Assembly (NCBI RefSeq): GCF_019656335.1
Contig: NZ_BPLZ01000004.1
Location: 124,001 to 188,000, forward strand
Reading direction: 5' to 3'
Length of the DNA stretch: 64,000 nt
Source of the DNA: Pseudomonas sp. NCCP-436
GTDB lineage: Bacteria; Pseudomonadota; Gammaproteobacteria; Pseudomonadales; Pseudomonadaceae
Made by a program: the position numbers and the translations under genes. Positions 43,001 to 52,420 of this stretch are shown piece after piece. Position 1 is the stretch's first letter; each line of letters begins with the position of its first letter. The notes under the pieces were generated by a model, which was given only the letters and a program-made list of their open reading frames with translations, was not told the origin of the DNA and ran no database searches.

Positions 43001-43132
43001 GGTCGGATAATCCACCTCGGGCAGAGCCGCCACTGGCAACAGTCGGTAGGCAATCAGACCACTGAGGAAGATAGCCACCATCAGCAACGTGGTGGCCACC
43101 GGCCGTAGAATAAACGGGCGCGAGATGTTCAT
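40040..43132 (-). CDS. muxB: RND multidrug efflux transporter subunit (MuxB/MdtB)
   Basis: A 1030-residue RND pump paralogous to the next gene product. It has the N-terminus [16 protein letters not shown], the proton-relay motif [14 protein letters not shown] and the C-half segment [26 protein letters not shown]. The two-pump operon layout (membrane-fusion gene, pump, pump, outer-membrane gene) is diagnostic of the Mux/Mdt type. Its ATG overlaps the muxA stop by 4 bases. Confidence 0.94.
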   Translation of the reverse strand: MNISRPFILRPVATTLLMVAIFLSGLIAYRLLPVAALPEVDYPTIRVLTLYPGASPDVMTSAVTAPLERQFGQMAGLQQMSSTSSGGASVITLRFNLEVSLAVAEQEVQAAINAASNLLPGDLPAPPVYNKVNPADTPVLTLAVSSATLPLPEVNDLVDTRLAQKLAQTSGVGLVTLAGGQRPAVRIRVNPEALAAYGLSLADVRSLITASNVNQPKGNFDGPTRVSQLDANDQLRSVEEYRELILSYENGAVLRLKDVAEIVDGAENERLAAWADRNQAVLVNVRRQPGANVIEVVDRIQALLPHLTETLPASVEVTVLTDRTQTIRAAVRDVQHELMLAIALVVMVTFLFLRKLSATFIPSVVVPLSLIGTFGVMYLAGFTINNLTLMALTVAAGFVVDDAIVMLENIARHLEEGETPLNAALKGARQIGFTLVSLTLSLIAVLIPLLFMADVVGRLFREFAITLAVAILISLVISLSLTPMMCARLLKVEKPEEEGRFFHSAGRFIDGLIARYSLWLQWVLRHQSLTLLVALATLGLTVLLYLAVPKGFFPVQDTGLIQGISEAPQSVSFAAMSERQQRLAEVILRDPAVASLSSSIGVDGENPTLNSGRLLINLKPHAERDVTASEVIERLRPELAKIPGIELYMQPVQDLTIEDRISRTQFQFTLESPDSALLEEWTPRLVEALRQRSELTDVASDLQNRGLQVYLQIDRDAAARLGVSVSTIDDALYDAFGQRQISTIYTQASQYRVVLESRDGGRIGPAALGQIHVATGDGGQVPLSSLARIEERAASLLVNHIGQFPAVTLSFNLAPGVALGEAVAVIEQVESEIGLPGAISTRFQGAAEAFRASLDSTLLLILAAIVTMYIVLGVLYESYIHPITILSTLPSAGVGALLALLLTGNDLGLIAIIGIILLIGIVKKNAIMMIDFALEAERNQGMSPQSAIYQAALLRFRPILMTTLAALFGAIPLMLASGSGAELRQPLGLVMVGGLLVSQVLTLFTTPVIYLWFDRLSRRLTGRSAAGVEA

Positions 43133-44340
43133 GCGTCGGTCCGCGCTGCATCCACCGAAACGGATTCCTCCGCTGCCTGCAGCGGCGTCTCGATCACCTC
43201 CACCGGGCTGCCCTCACGCAAGCGGTCGCTACCTTCCAGAACCAGCCGCTCACCGACCTCTACCCCTTCCTCCAGCAACGTGATTTCACCATCGCTGGCA
43301 CCGACCCGAACCGTGCGAATCTGCACCTTGTCGTTGGCATCCAGCGCAAAGACAAAGGTACCGCGACTGCCGAACTGCAGCGCCGAAGACGGGATGATCA
43401 GAGCGTCCTTGCGAGTTTCCACCTGCAAGCGGACATTAACGAACTGATTGGGGAAGAGCATCTGCCCGGCGTTGTCAAACCGAGCCTTGAGTTTGACCGT
43501 GCCGGTAGCGGTATCGATCTGGTTGTCCAGACTTTCCAGAACGCCCTCGGCCAGCTTCAAGCGCTCGCCACGATCCCAGGCCTGAACCTTCAGCGTGGCT
43601 CCATCACGCAGTTGCGCCAGCACTGCCGGCAGCTCGCCCTCGGGAATGGTGAAAACCACCGCAATCGGATCTGTCCGGGTGATCACCACCAGCGGCGTAG
43701 CGTCACCGCTGCTGACCAGGTTGCCGACATCCAGTTGGCGAAGGCCCAGACGGCCGTCGATGGGGGCGCGAATCCGGGTAAATTCGAGGTTGAGGCGGGC
43801 CGAATCCACCTCGGCCTGGTTACTGGTGAGGCTGCCCCGATACTGATTGACCAGCGCCCGCTGGGTATCAAGCTTCTGCCGGGCGATGCTGTCATCGGCA
43901 TACAGGCTTTCGTATCGCGCCAGATCCAGCTCGGCATTCTTCAACTGGGCGCGGTTCTCCTGCAGATTGCCTTGCGCCTGCTGCAGTGCCACCTCGTAGG
44001 GGCGTGGATCGATCACAGCCAAAAGGTCGCCGGCCTTGACCTGCTGGCCCTCGCGAAACAGTACTTCAACCAGTTCGCCGTCTACCCGCGAGCGCACATT
44101 GACCGTACTGTAGGCTGTCACGGTACCGAGCGCCCTGAGTTCGACGACGAAGTCGCCACGCTGCACCTCCGCCACCCGCACCGGGGTCGTCCCGCCTCCG
44201 AAGCGGTTGCCCATCGGCGGCTTGCTCGGCTCCGGCCAGAACCACCAGAGTACGAGCAGCAACAGAACCAGCAGACTAAGGCCGATCAGCCATTGACGGG
44301 ACAGGTTGGCAGGTGCGGAGGACGAAGGCAGTTCGGACAT
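43129..44340 (-). CDS. muxA: RND efflux periplasmic adaptor (membrane fusion protein)
   Basis: A 403-residue HlyD/AcrA-type adaptor. One N-terminal membrane anchor lies near residues 18-38. It has a lipoyl domain ([18 protein letters not shown]), an alpha-helical hairpin, and beta-barrel sections with [19 protein letters not shown]. It links MuxBC to OpmB. The start at 44340 (MSELPSS) is preferred; 20 further codons upstream are open but not family-like. It is the first gene of the operon. Confidence 0.93.
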   Translation of the reverse strand: MSELPSSSAPANLSRQWLIGLSLLVLLLLVLWWFWPEPSKPPMGNRFGGGTTPVRVAEVQRGDFVVELRALGTVTAYSTVNVRSRVDGELVEVLFREGQQVKAGDLLAVIDPRPYEVALQQAQGNLQENRAQLKNAELDLARYESLYADDSIARQKLDTQRALVNQYRGSLTSNQAEVDSARLNLEFTRIRAPIDGRLGLRQLDVGNLVSSGDATPLVVITRTDPIAVVFTIPEGELPAVLAQLRDGATLKVQAWDRGERLKLAEGVLESLDNQIDTATGTVKLKARFDNAGQMLFPNQFVNVRLQVETRKDALIIPSSALQFGSRGTFVFALDANDKVQIRTVRVGASDGEITLLEEGVEVGERLVLEGSDRLREGSPVEVIETPLQAAEESVSVDAARTDA

Positions 44341-44372
44341 GGCGGAAAAACAAGCTCTTTTCGGGAGTCGGA

Positions 44373-44400
44373 ACGATAAGCACTGACTGGCGGCAAGCAA
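44373..44400 (-). promoter_or_regulatory. Candidate sigma-70 promoter for the mux operon
   Basis: On the minus strand, TTGCTT and TATCGT are 16 bases apart, ending about 33 bases before muxA. A perfect palindrome ttacgtaa lies further upstream (about 44430-44437). Quality is moderate. Confidence 0.4.
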
Positions 44401-44490
44401 AGCCCATTTACCGGCTTTTTACTTAGCCCTTACGTAACCAACCGTATGCGCGGCGCGCCTGTCGGTTGTCTGCGCAATCAGGACAGAAAT

Positions 44491-44519
44491 GAAAACGGCC
44501 TGCAGAGCAGGCCGTTTTC
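44491..44519 (-). terminator. Rho-independent terminator of tpx
   Basis: Arms gaaaacggcctg and caggccgttttc (12 bp, 5-base loop) lie 14 bases after the tpx stop and are followed by a T-rich stretch. The stem also has an A/T symmetric base that could work in both directions. Confidence 0.88.
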
Positions 44520-44532
44520 CACCAGCGGTGAC

Positions 44533-45030
44533 TTACAGTACCGCCAGAGCAGCGGCATAGTCAGGCTCATTGGCAATTTCGCCAACCAGCTCGCTGTGCA
44601 GCACCTTGTCATTTTCATCCAGCACCACCACAGCGCGCGCAGCCAGGCCGGTCAGTGGGCCGCTGGCAATGGCCACACCATAGTCACGCAGGAACTGGGC
44701 GCCACGCAGAGTGGACAGATTGACTACGTTCTCCAGACCTTCGGCACCGCAGAAGCGCGCCTGGGCGAAAGGCAGATCTGCAGAGATGCACAGCACCACG
44801 GTGTTGTTCAGTGAGCCGGCCTCGGCATTGAACTTGCGCACGGAGGTAGCACAGGTCGGGGTGTCGACACTCGGGAAGATGTTCAGCACCTTGCGCTTAC
44901 CGGCCAGGCTGTCCAGGCTGACGTCGCTCAGATCGCCGGCCACCAGGCAGAAGCCCGGAGCCTGCTGACCAACCGCAGGCAGTTGGCCGTCGACCTGCAC
45001 CGGATTGCCTTTGAGGGTAACTTGCGCCAT
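44533..45030 (-). CDS. tpx: Thiol peroxidase (Tpx, atypical 2-Cys peroxiredoxin)
   Basis: A 165-residue peroxiredoxin that reduces hydroperoxides in the periplasm or cytoplasm using thioredoxin. The peroxidatic cysteine is C60 in [14 protein letters not shown] and the resolving cysteine is C94 in [12 protein letters not shown]; a third cysteine, C81, is also present. An AAGGA ribosome-binding site precedes the start. It lies 158 bases downstream of tamB on the same strand, probably with its own promoter. Confidence 0.96.
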   Translation of the reverse strand: MAQVTLKGNPVQVDGQLPAVGQQAPGFCLVAGDLSDVSLDSLAGKRKVLNIFPSVDTPTCATSVRKFNAEAGSLNNTVVLCISADLPFAQARFCGAEGLENVVNLSTLRGAQFLRDYGVAIASGPLTGLAARAVVVLDENDKVLHSELVGEIANEPDYAAALAVL

Positions 45031-45188
45031 GGGAATATCCTTGTGATTGAAAGGTTGAAGGGCGAATGTGCAATACGGGCCTCACCTTGGCGAAAGCCCA
45101 CGAAATGGCAGGTCACGGCCCGACCATGCTGCAGCCTACCCCAGAAGCGCGGCCGATACACCCGCAAGCCTGTAGGGATATAGACCGT

Positions 45189-48100
45189 TCAGAAATCCCG
45201 CCGGTAGAACAGATCCAGCGAGCTGGCCAGCCCGCTGGCCGCTTCCAGGAATAATCGCCGGCTGAGCATGTAGCGCAACGCAATGGTATTGGCCGGCTCG
45301 AACACGCCGACCCCGTAACGCAGGCTGAGACGATCGGTGATATTGCCGCTGGCAACCACGCTGGTAGTCAGACCGCTACCTTCCGTGTCGAGCTGGAAGT
45401 CCTTGATGCCCAGACTGCTGGCCAGACTGCTGGTCAGCGACGAACTGCCGGCCAGCCCCAGTGCCAGCGCTGCCTGGCCCAGCATGTTGTTGTCACCGCT
45501 ACCCTGCCCCAGAGGTCGCCCCAGCACCAGATAGGACAGCGCCTGCTCCTGGCTCATGGCCGGTTCGGCAAATACCGTGGTGGCAGGCTGCTCGGCACTG
45601 CCGGAGAGACGGATACCGGCGACCACGTTGTCTACCCGGCGAATCGCCTCGACATCTAGAAACGGCTGATCAATCGGCCCGGTAAACAGCAGGCGCGCCC
45701 GGCGGATGGTCAGGCGCTGGCCATAGGCCCGGTAGCGGCCGCCGACCAGGTCCAACTCGCCACGGGTAGTCAGGTCATCGGTGATATGCAGGCGGCCGCG
45801 CAGATCGGCACTCAGACCAAAACCGGAAAATGCCAGACGCTCCTGGCCCACCTCGACCGTCACGTCCATGGCGATACCCATGGGCTGCTCGGCCTCCGGC
45901 AACTCGCGCCCGAGTACCCGTGCATCCTCGGAAATTCGCACAGTCGAAGGCGGCAGCTCGCGCACACTGATCTGGCCACGCGGCACGCCCAGCCGGCCGC
46001 TGACTGACAGGTAGCGGTCATTCAGCTGCAGCTGCAGATCCGGCTCTACCTCAAGCTCGGCGTAGGGCTCGACGGTGAGCGGCAAACGCTCACCCTGTAA
46101 ACTCAACGTGCCACTGAGTGCCTGCCCCCAGTGCAGTTTCCCCTGCAGACTGCCGCGTCCGTGCTCGCCACTGCGCCAATTGCCGTTCAACTGCACTCGA
46201 TCACCGGTAATCAGTGCCAACAGTTCAAGGTTTTCCAGGCTCACCGGTAACTCGCTACCGGACAATTCGCCACCCTCCAGTCGCAGTTGGCCGTCGATCT
46301 GCGGTGACAGCAGCGTCCCTGCGATGCTGCCACTGCCCTGCAAGTGCCCTTCCAGGGTCTCGGCCATCGGCACAAACGGCCGCAGCACCGTCAGGTCGAA
46401 GCCCTGTAGACGGAATTGACCGCGCATGGGCTTGTGCGCCCGCCGTGGATCTATCTGCAACTGCAGCGCCATTTCCCCCATGGCCGGGCTGACGAAACGC
46501 AGCTCACCATCTACCTGCTGCGGACGCAGGGTGCTACTCAGGCGCAGGCTGTCATAGGGAAACTCCAGCCACTCGTCCTCATCCGGCTGACGAATGCGCA
46601 GACTGCCACTGCCGGCATCGAGCAGTAACTGGCCTTTCGGCCCGCTGTCAGGCAGCTCGACACGCAACTGACCGTTGAGGCGCCCCTGCCAGGTGAAGTC
46701 CTCGGGCAGCCAGGGCTGCAAACTGGTAAGAGGGAAGTTGTCCAACCGCCAGTCCAGATTCGTCTGCGGCAGCAGTTGCTGCTGTCCACCACAAAGACTG
46801 GCATCGGCGGTACGCCAGCAGTGGGCACCGAGAGTCAGACGGCCGGCACTCAGGCGCTCCAGGCTGGCCGGTTGCTGCAACTGCCAGTCCTGCCCGCCGC
46901 TACGGATGCGGCCACTGGCGATGCGTCCATGCCAGTCGCCCTGTTCACTCAAGCGTCCGTCCAGCGCCAGAGCCAGTTGCAGCATCGGCCCACGCAAATC
47001 CAGCGACAGCTGCTGACGCTGCGCATCACCCTGGCCATCGAGCTGCAGACGCCCAAAATGGTTTTCTCCGCTGCGGATGCCAAGTGCCCGCAGCGTTACG
47101 CGCGCCTGCTGACGGGCGTCGAGACTGGCCTCCAGCTTCAGTTCGCGCAGGCTCGAACCGGCAAACGCCAGTCGCTCACCGGCAAGATTCAGTTGCCCTT
47201 GAGGCGCTTGCAGTGTACCACCCAGCTGCAAGCGCCCCTGTACCTGCCCCTGCAGCCCAGGCCACAACTGGCCAAGACGCGGCAAGGCCACCTCAAGTTG
47301 GCCATGCAGTTGCTGCTGCAAGGCTGCCCGTCCGCTGATGCGGTTTTCCCCCAGACGCAGTTGCAACTGCTGCAGTTGCCACTGCTCGCCAGTGCCGCCG
47401 CCTTGCAGTTGAAGCTGCGCCGGCTGGCCGCGCAACCGACCCGTCAGGTCTATGTCGGCCTGTGCCCGCAGCAAGTCGTCGGCCAACTGCCCCGAAGTAT
47501 TGAGTGATCCGGCCAGGCTGCCCGGCAGTTGCTCAAGCCAGTAACCGGGATCCAGTTCGCTCAGTTGCAGCATGGCCTGCCATTCGAGCCCTTCGGCAAA
47601 ACCCAGCTTGAGCACCCCCTCGGCACGCCCCTGACCGGCTACCAACTGCAATTGCGGCAGGGTCACCTGGGTCAGATCGCCGCTAACCGGACTGCTCAGG
47701 CTAAAGTTACCTGCCGGCCCCTGAAGTTGTGCGCTGAAATTGCCCAGGTAACCGCCGCCAACGTAGCTGAGTTCGGCTTCGAACCGCTCCAGCTCTACTG
47801 ACGGTACCGACTCCGGGCGAAGCAGGTTCTGCCAGGGAAAGGCCTGCCAGCTCAGCTTCGCCTCGGCCTCCAGCGCCTCGCGCCAGTTCAGCCCGCCGAC
47901 CAGTTCGACAAACTGTTGCACCTGACTTTCAATTCGCAGCAGATCGATACCCGCCCCCTCGGCATCGACCCGCCCGCGCAGGGTCAGCGCCATTGGCGCC
48001 TGCTCGGCTGGCAAGCTGGCAGTTCCTTCAAGCTGATAGCCGCCGACAAGATCTCCCGTCGCGTTCAGCTCAAGCTGCTGCAGCTCAAGCGTCGGCGGCA

Positions 48101-48869
48101 GGCTAACGGCTGGCAGAAACGCCTCGCTGGTCAACTGCAGTTGTGCCGGCAGATGTTTGGCCAGCGGTTGCACCCTGCCCTGCAGGCGAGCCTGCAGGTA
48201 GCCACTGCTGTCAGCCTGCAATCGCAGGCTGTGCTGCAGCTCACCCTCGGCACGCAAGGCCAATTGCCAGGGCCGGCCCTCGATTTCCGGCAACTGCATG
48301 TTGCCTTCCAGTATAAGCGGCCACAGCCCCTGCGAACTCAGGCGACCGCTAAGCGTCAGGCTCAAGTCGTCGCGCTGCACGGCCAGGCGCTGCAACTCCA
48401 CGCCCTGCTCTTCCCAGCGAGCGCTCAGCTGCAGATCCGTCAGTTGCTGCTGGCCATTAATGAGCAGCTCGCCAAGCCGGATGTCGTCCAGCTGCAAGCG
48501 TAGCGGCATGCGCAGATCCGGCAGTTGCACCGGCCCGCTATCTTCGCTCTCACTGGCTGGCAGGTTCAGCTCAAGCCGCTGCAGGTGCAGACGTTCCAGA
48601 CACAGGCTCAGACGACCGAAACAAAGTGGCGACCAAGCCACGTCCAGTTGCTGCAGCTCCATCTGCAGATCGTTCTGTTGCCAGCGCAATGCATCGGCCT
48701 GCCAGGCACCGGCCAGTCGGCCACGGAAGCTATCTACCTCCAGCCCGGGCACCCGGGCCAGCAACCAGCGACTGCCGGCCTCGCTGCCAAGCCCGGCGAC
48801 AAGCCCCAGGCTCAGAGCAGTCAGCACCAGCAGCAGAATCCAGACCAACCACCGGCCCACGCGCCTCAC
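45189..48869 (-). CDS. tamB: Translocation and assembly module subunit TamB
   Basis: A 1226-residue AsmA-like protein with one N-terminal membrane anchor (about residues 5-27). A very long stretch of alternating beta-strand sequence follows, typical of the lipid-carrying groove that spans the periplasm. The conserved C-terminal domain (about residues 880-1226) contains LVGGRYRAYGQRLTIRRARLLF and ends LFYRRDF. It works with TamA and, by recent family work, transports phospholipid to the outer membrane. The N-terminal half is extremely rich in leucine and glutamine. Its start overlaps the tamA stop by 4 bases. Confidence 0.93.
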   Translation of the reverse strand: MRRVGRWLVWILLLVLTALSLGLVAGLGSEAGSRWLLARVPGLEVDSFRGRLAGAWQADALRWQQNDLQMELQQLDVAWSPLCFGRLSLCLERLHLQRLELNLPASESEDSGPVQLPDLRMPLRLQLDDIRLGELLINGQQQLTDLQLSARWEEQGVELQRLAVQRDDLSLTLSGRLSSQGLWPLILEGNMQLPEIEGRPWQLALRAEGELQHSLRLQADSSGYLQARLQGRVQPLAKHLPAQLQLTSEAFLPAVSLPPTLELQQLELNATGDLVGGYQLEGTASLPAEQAPMALTLRGRVDAEGAGIDLLRIESQVQQFVELVGGLNWREALEAEAKLSWQAFPWQNLLRPESVPSVELERFEAELSYVGGGYLGNFSAQLQGPAGNFSLSSPVSGDLTQVTLPQLQLVAGQGRAEGVLKLGFAEGLEWQAMLQLSELDPGYWLEQLPGSLAGSLNTSGQLADDLLRAQADIDLTGRLRGQPAQLQLQGGGTGEQWQLQQLQLRLGENRISGRAALQQQLHGQLEVALPRLGQLWPGLQGQVQGRLQLGGTLQAPQGQLNLAGERLAFAGSSLRELKLEASLDARQQARVTLRALGIRSGENHFGRLQLDGQGDAQRQQLSLDLRGPMLQLALALDGRLSEQGDWHGRIASGRIRSGGQDWQLQQPASLERLSAGRLTLGAHCWRTADASLCGGQQQLLPQTNLDWRLDNFPLTSLQPWLPEDFTWQGRLNGQLRVELPDSGPKGQLLLDAGSGSLRIRQPDEDEWLEFPYDSLRLSSTLRPQQVDGELRFVSPAMGEMALQLQIDPRRAHKPMRGQFRLQGFDLTVLRPFVPMAETLEGHLQGSGSIAGTLLSPQIDGQLRLEGGELSGSELPVSLENLELLALITGDRVQLNGNWRSGEHGRGSLQGKLHWGQALSGTLSLQGERLPLTVEPYAELEVEPDLQLQLNDRYLSVSGRLGVPRGQISVRELPPSTVRISEDARVLGRELPEAEQPMGIAMDVTVEVGQERLAFSGFGLSADLRGRLHITDDLTTRGELDLVGGRYRAYGQRLTIRRARLLFTGPIDQPFLDVEAIRRVDNVVAGIRLSGSAEQPATTVFAEPAMSQEQALSYLVLGRPLGQGSGDNNMLGQAALALGLAGSSSLTSSLASSLGIKDFQLDTEGSGLTTSVVASGNITDRLSLRYGVGVFEPANTIALRYMLSRRLFLEAASGLASSLDLFYRRDF

Positions 48870-50593
48870 AGTTCGGGCCCCATAGAAAAGTGCAAGCGCA
48901 CACCGCCTTCGTCATCCAGTGCATGGGCCAGATCCAGACGCAGCGGCCCCACCGGCGATACCCAGCGCACCCCCAGACCAACACCGGTTTTCAGCCCCGG
49001 GAAGTTCAGAGAATTGAACGAGTTGCCCTGATCGATGAAGGTTGCCAGACGCCACTTTTCAGTCAGGCTGTACTGGTATTCGACGCTGGCGGCAAACAGA
49101 TAACGGCCGCCGATACGATCCCCCCGATTGTTCTGCGGCGACAAGGTCTGATAGTCATAACCGCGCACGCTCTGGTCGCCACCGGCGAAAAATCGCAGCG
49201 ACGGAGGTACCGCGGAAAAGCCGTTGGTCTCGGTGCCGCCGAACTGCACCCGGCCGAGGAAACGGTGCCTGTCGAACAGAGTGGTAAGGCCCTTGAGCAT
49301 GACATTGCCATGTATCACGTTCGCATCGGAAAGCAGACCGTCCACCGCGCCGGCCAGATCGAACTGCAGACGATAGCCAAAGTTCGGATCCAGACGGTTG
49401 TCGCTGTGCAGCAGCGAATAGCCTACACCCGGCATCAGCAACGTGCTGAGGCCTGAATCGTCACCCAGGCGATACTCCTCGCGCTGCCACTTGAGTGACA
49501 ACACCCGCTGCCAGCCACCGCTACGCTGGCTGTGCCATTCCGGCCCCAGACTGATCCGCCGGCTGAGGCTGTCATTGCTGGCCAGTTCCTCATATTGATA
49601 GCCGCCAGCCAGACGCAACTTGTCGGTCAAGGGCGCCTGCCCGGGAATGTCGTACCACAGCCCGAGGTTCTGCCGTGGCGTGGACAGTTCGCTTTCCACT
49701 CCGTAACTGTGTCCCTGCGGGTTACGCCAGTGGCGCGTCCAGTTGGCCCGCAGACGCGGTCCCACGTCAGTGGAAAAGCCCAGACCGAGGCCCAGGGTGC
49801 GCGGCTCGCGTACCTGTAGCGCTACATCCACGGGAATACGCATCTGCTGTGCCTGACTCGGCATGGCATCGACCCGCACCGAATCGAAATAGCCGCTGGA
49901 CTGCAAAGCCTGGTATAGCTCGGCAATCAGCTCGGAGTCATAGGGTGTGCCGGCGCTGAACGGCACCATGCGCCTCAGCAACTCCTCATCGAACGGAAAG
50001 TCGCCACCAAAGGCGATATCGCCCAGACTGTAGCGAGGCCCGCTGACGAATACCAGTTCAATGTCAGCAACCCCGGCCTCCGGATCGATCTGCAGCTGCT
50101 GACGGGAAAAGCGACCGTCGAAGAAGCCGTAGCGTGAAGCCTGGTTCTGGATCAGTCGCTTGGCATCCTCGTAATGCCCATGGTTGAGCACAGCTCCTGG
50201 CTGCAGACGGCTACTTTTAGGGACACGAAAGGCCTTCAGCTCGCTGGCCGGCCCCTCGATACGCAGACTGACGTTGCGCAGACGCACCGGCTCACCCGGT
50301 TCCACTTCGAGAACCAGCCGCGGTGGCTCGCCACCCTCGATACGGCTGCGAATACGTGCCTGGTAGTACCCCAGCGCCTGGGCGGCCTTATCCGCTTCGG
50401 CCTCGACAATACGGCGCACCCGACGCAGAGCGCGCACGTCCTCGCCGCCGAGGCTGCCCAGGTAGCCTTCAATATTGGCTTTCAACGCGGAGTTGGACGG
50501 TGTGATCCGTACATCCAGCTCGCTGGCCGGCAGCGCGCCCGAAGCGATCAGCAGCAGCGTCAGGCCACAGCGAATATATCCATATGACTTCAT
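48866..50593 (-). CDS. tamA: Outer-membrane translocation module TamA (Omp85 family)
   Basis: A 575-residue Omp85 protein with a signal peptide ending near GALPA. Three POTRA domains (about residues 25-260) precede the surface-antigen barrel, which has VRGYDYQTLSPQN and ends with LRLDLAHALDD...LHFSMGPEL. It pairs with TamB in envelope assembly. The start at 50593 (MKSYGYIRC) is preferred over 50611 because it begins directly at the signal peptide. Confidence 0.93.
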   Translation of the reverse strand: MKSYGYIRCGLTLLLIASGALPASELDVRITPSNSALKANIEGYLGSLGGEDVRALRRVRRIVEAEADKAAQALGYYQARIRSRIEGGEPPRLVLEVEPGEPVRLRNVSLRIEGPASELKAFRVPKSSRLQPGAVLNHGHYEDAKRLIQNQASRYGFFDGRFSRQQLQIDPEAGVADIELVFVSGPRYSLGDIAFGGDFPFDEELLRRMVPFSAGTPYDSELIAELYQALQSSGYFDSVRVDAMPSQAQQMRIPVDVALQVREPRTLGLGLGFSTDVGPRLRANWTRHWRNPQGHSYGVESELSTPRQNLGLWYDIPGQAPLTDKLRLAGGYQYEELASNDSLSRRISLGPEWHSQRSGGWQRVLSLKWQREEYRLGDDSGLSTLLMPGVGYSLLHSDNRLDPNFGYRLQFDLAGAVDGLLSDANVIHGNVMLKGLTTLFDRHRFLGRVQFGGTETNGFSAVPPSLRFFAGGDQSVRGYDYQTLSPQNNRGDRIGGRYLFAASVEYQYSLTEKWRLATFIDQGNSFNSLNFPGLKTGVGLGVRWVSPVGPLRLDLAHALDDEGGVRLHFSMGPEL

Positions 50594-50662
50594 GGCTGCC
50601 GATGCTACCACGCTGCGTTAGGCTTACCAGACGCAGCGTATCAGGCGCGTACCATTGCAACT

Positions 50663-51307
50663 TCAGATGCTGGCACGTACCACCGGCTGCGGGTTGGGGT
50701 GGAAGAACACATGTTCGACCACCGGCCCTATGGCCAGTTCACTGACTTCCTCATATCCGTGGCGACGGTAGAAGTCCAGGTAACGAGCATTGCCGGTATC
50801 CAGCACCACACCCTGCGAATCGGCATCTTCAGCGCACCAGTCGTGCAACGCTTCCAGCAGTTGTTCGCCACGCTGCTGCCCCTGAAACTCCGGATGTACC
50901 CCGATCAGCGGGAGTATGTGATAAGGCCCGGGCGGCAAACTGGCCAGCACGGCATGGTGATAGTCAAGATAGCGCCGGGTGCAACGAAAACCGGTACTCA
51001 ACAGCATACGCAGGCGCCAGCTCCAACTATCGGTAATATCCAGGCGGCGCTGCGGCGGGGCGATCAGCGCCGCGCCAATCAGACGATCATCAAGCAACTG
51101 GCCGATGGCCGGCAGCTCCTCGTCGAAGTGTCGCTGAACCAGTTCGCGGATCGTTGCCCGCACCCGCTGGTCATAGCCGGGCCGTTCGGCCTCGAACAGA
51201 TAGGCGAAGGTGGGTTCGTGGCGGTAGGCGTGATACAGCAGCGAACGTACCTCCCGGGCATAACCGCCATGGAGCATACGTATCTCGGCCGGGGCATGAT
51301 GGGGCAT
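50663..51307 (-). CDS. GNAT-family N-acetyltransferase
   Basis: A 214-residue protein with the GNAT acetyl-CoA motif LIGVHPEFQGQQRGEQLLEALHDWC near residues 135-160, followed by GVVLDTGNARYLDFYRRHGYEEV. These are clear family hallmarks. The N-terminal half is more variable and contains paired arginines. The substrate is unknown. It is encoded alone, 70 bases upstream of tamA on the same strand, and may be co-transcribed with it. Confidence 0.88.
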   Translation of the reverse strand: MPHHAPAEIRMLHGGYAREVRSLLYHAYRHEPTFAYLFEAERPGYDQRVRATIRELVQRHFDEELPAIGQLLDDRLIGAALIAPPQRRLDITDSWSWRLRMLLSTGFRCTRRYLDYHHAVLASLPPGPYHILPLIGVHPEFQGQQRGEQLLEALHDWCAEDADSQGVVLDTGNARYLDFYRRHGYEEVSELAIGPVVEHVFFHPNPQPVVRASI

Positions 51308-51511
51308 GGCAAACCTCTGTCGTTATCGTTCGATCAGGCGACCGGCACTCTTATCGAAAGCAGTTGCGTACGACGAACTGTCTGACTGTCCTGGCGGAGT
51401 GCCTCTGGCTACTTTTTACAGACCCTAGCACAGCCCCGGAGAACCGCCAGGCGCTGGCTGTCGGCGCTGCAGATCGGCTAGCATCACCCTTTTGCTCAGG
51501 ACTCGCCGCCG

Positions 51512-52324
51512 ATGAAAATCGTTTCCTTCAACATCAATGGCCTGCGCGCCCGCCCTCATCAGCTCGAAGCCCTGATCGCCAAGCATCAGCCGGATATCAT
51601 CGGCCTACAGGAAACCAAGGTGGCCGACGAGCAGTTCCCAGAAGGGGAAATCCGTCAGCTTGGCTACCACGTGCACTACCACGGCCAGAAAGGCCATTAT
51701 GGCGTTGCTCTGCTCTCGCGCCACGAGCCCCTGAGCCTGCATAAGGGCTTCCCCGGTGATGCCGAGGACGCCCAGCGGCGCTTCATCTATGGCACCTTTG
51801 CCGACGCCGACGGCCAGCCGATCACAGTAATGAACGGCTATTTCCCTCAAGGCGAGAACCGCAGCCATCCGTCGAAGTTCCCAGCCAAACAACGCTTCTA
51901 TGCTGATCTGCAACAGCTGCTGGTGGAGCGTTTCGACCCGCAGCAGCCGCTGGTGGTGATGGGCGACATCAACATCAGTCCCGAGGACTGCGATATCGGC
52001 ATCGGCGAAGCCAATCGCCTGCGCTGGCTGAAAACCGGCAAATGCAGCTTCCTGCCGGAAGAACGCGAATGGCTGGGTAAACTGAAGGACTGGGGGCTGG
52101 TGGACAGCTTCCGGCATCTGCACCCGCAGGTGAATGATCGCTTCAGCTGGTTCGACTACCGCAGTCGCGGCTTCGAGGACGATCCGCGCCGCGGCCTGCG
52201 CATCGATGTGATCCTCGCCAGCCAGGCCCTCAAACCGCGACTCCACGCAGCCGGCATCGACTACGAGCTGCGTGGCATGGAGAAGCCCTCGGATCACGCC
52301 CCGATCTGGCTGGAACTGGCCTAA
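51512..52324 (+). CDS. xthA: Exodeoxyribonuclease III
   Basis: A 270-residue endonuclease/exonuclease of the DNase I-like fold that cuts DNA at abasic sites. It shows [17 protein letters not shown], the metal-binding glutamate in LQETKV, the [15 protein letters not shown] loop, the [13 protein letters not shown] strand and the [10 protein letters not shown] ending with the catalytic histidine. It is divergent from the acetyltransferase; the 204-base gap between them shows no strong feature. Confidence 0.95.
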   Translation: MKIVSFNINGLRARPHQLEALIAKHQPDIIGLQETKVADEQFPEGEIRQLGYHVHYHGQKGHYGVALLSRHEPLSLHKGFPGDAEDAQRRFIYGTFADADGQPITVMNGYFPQGENRSHPSKFPAKQRFYADLQQLLVERFDPQQPLVVMGDINISPEDCDIGIGEANRLRWLKTGKCSFLPEEREWLGKLKDWGLVDSFRHLHPQVNDRFSWFDYRSRGFEDDPRRGLRIDVILASQALKPRLHAAGIDYELRGMEKPSDHAPIWLELA

Positions 52325-52420
52325 ACCCGGCCGTTGAAAAGCCCGAGCATCACATTTCTGCAACCTGACTGACTTATTCTGCGCGGCACTTTCAGTGGTT
52401 CTCAGGAAGGTGCCTCTCGC

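Noticed and set aside
40490..43108. Several long plus-strand frames opposite muxB and muxC
   Set aside because: They are antisense shadows of the pump genes with no family resemblance.
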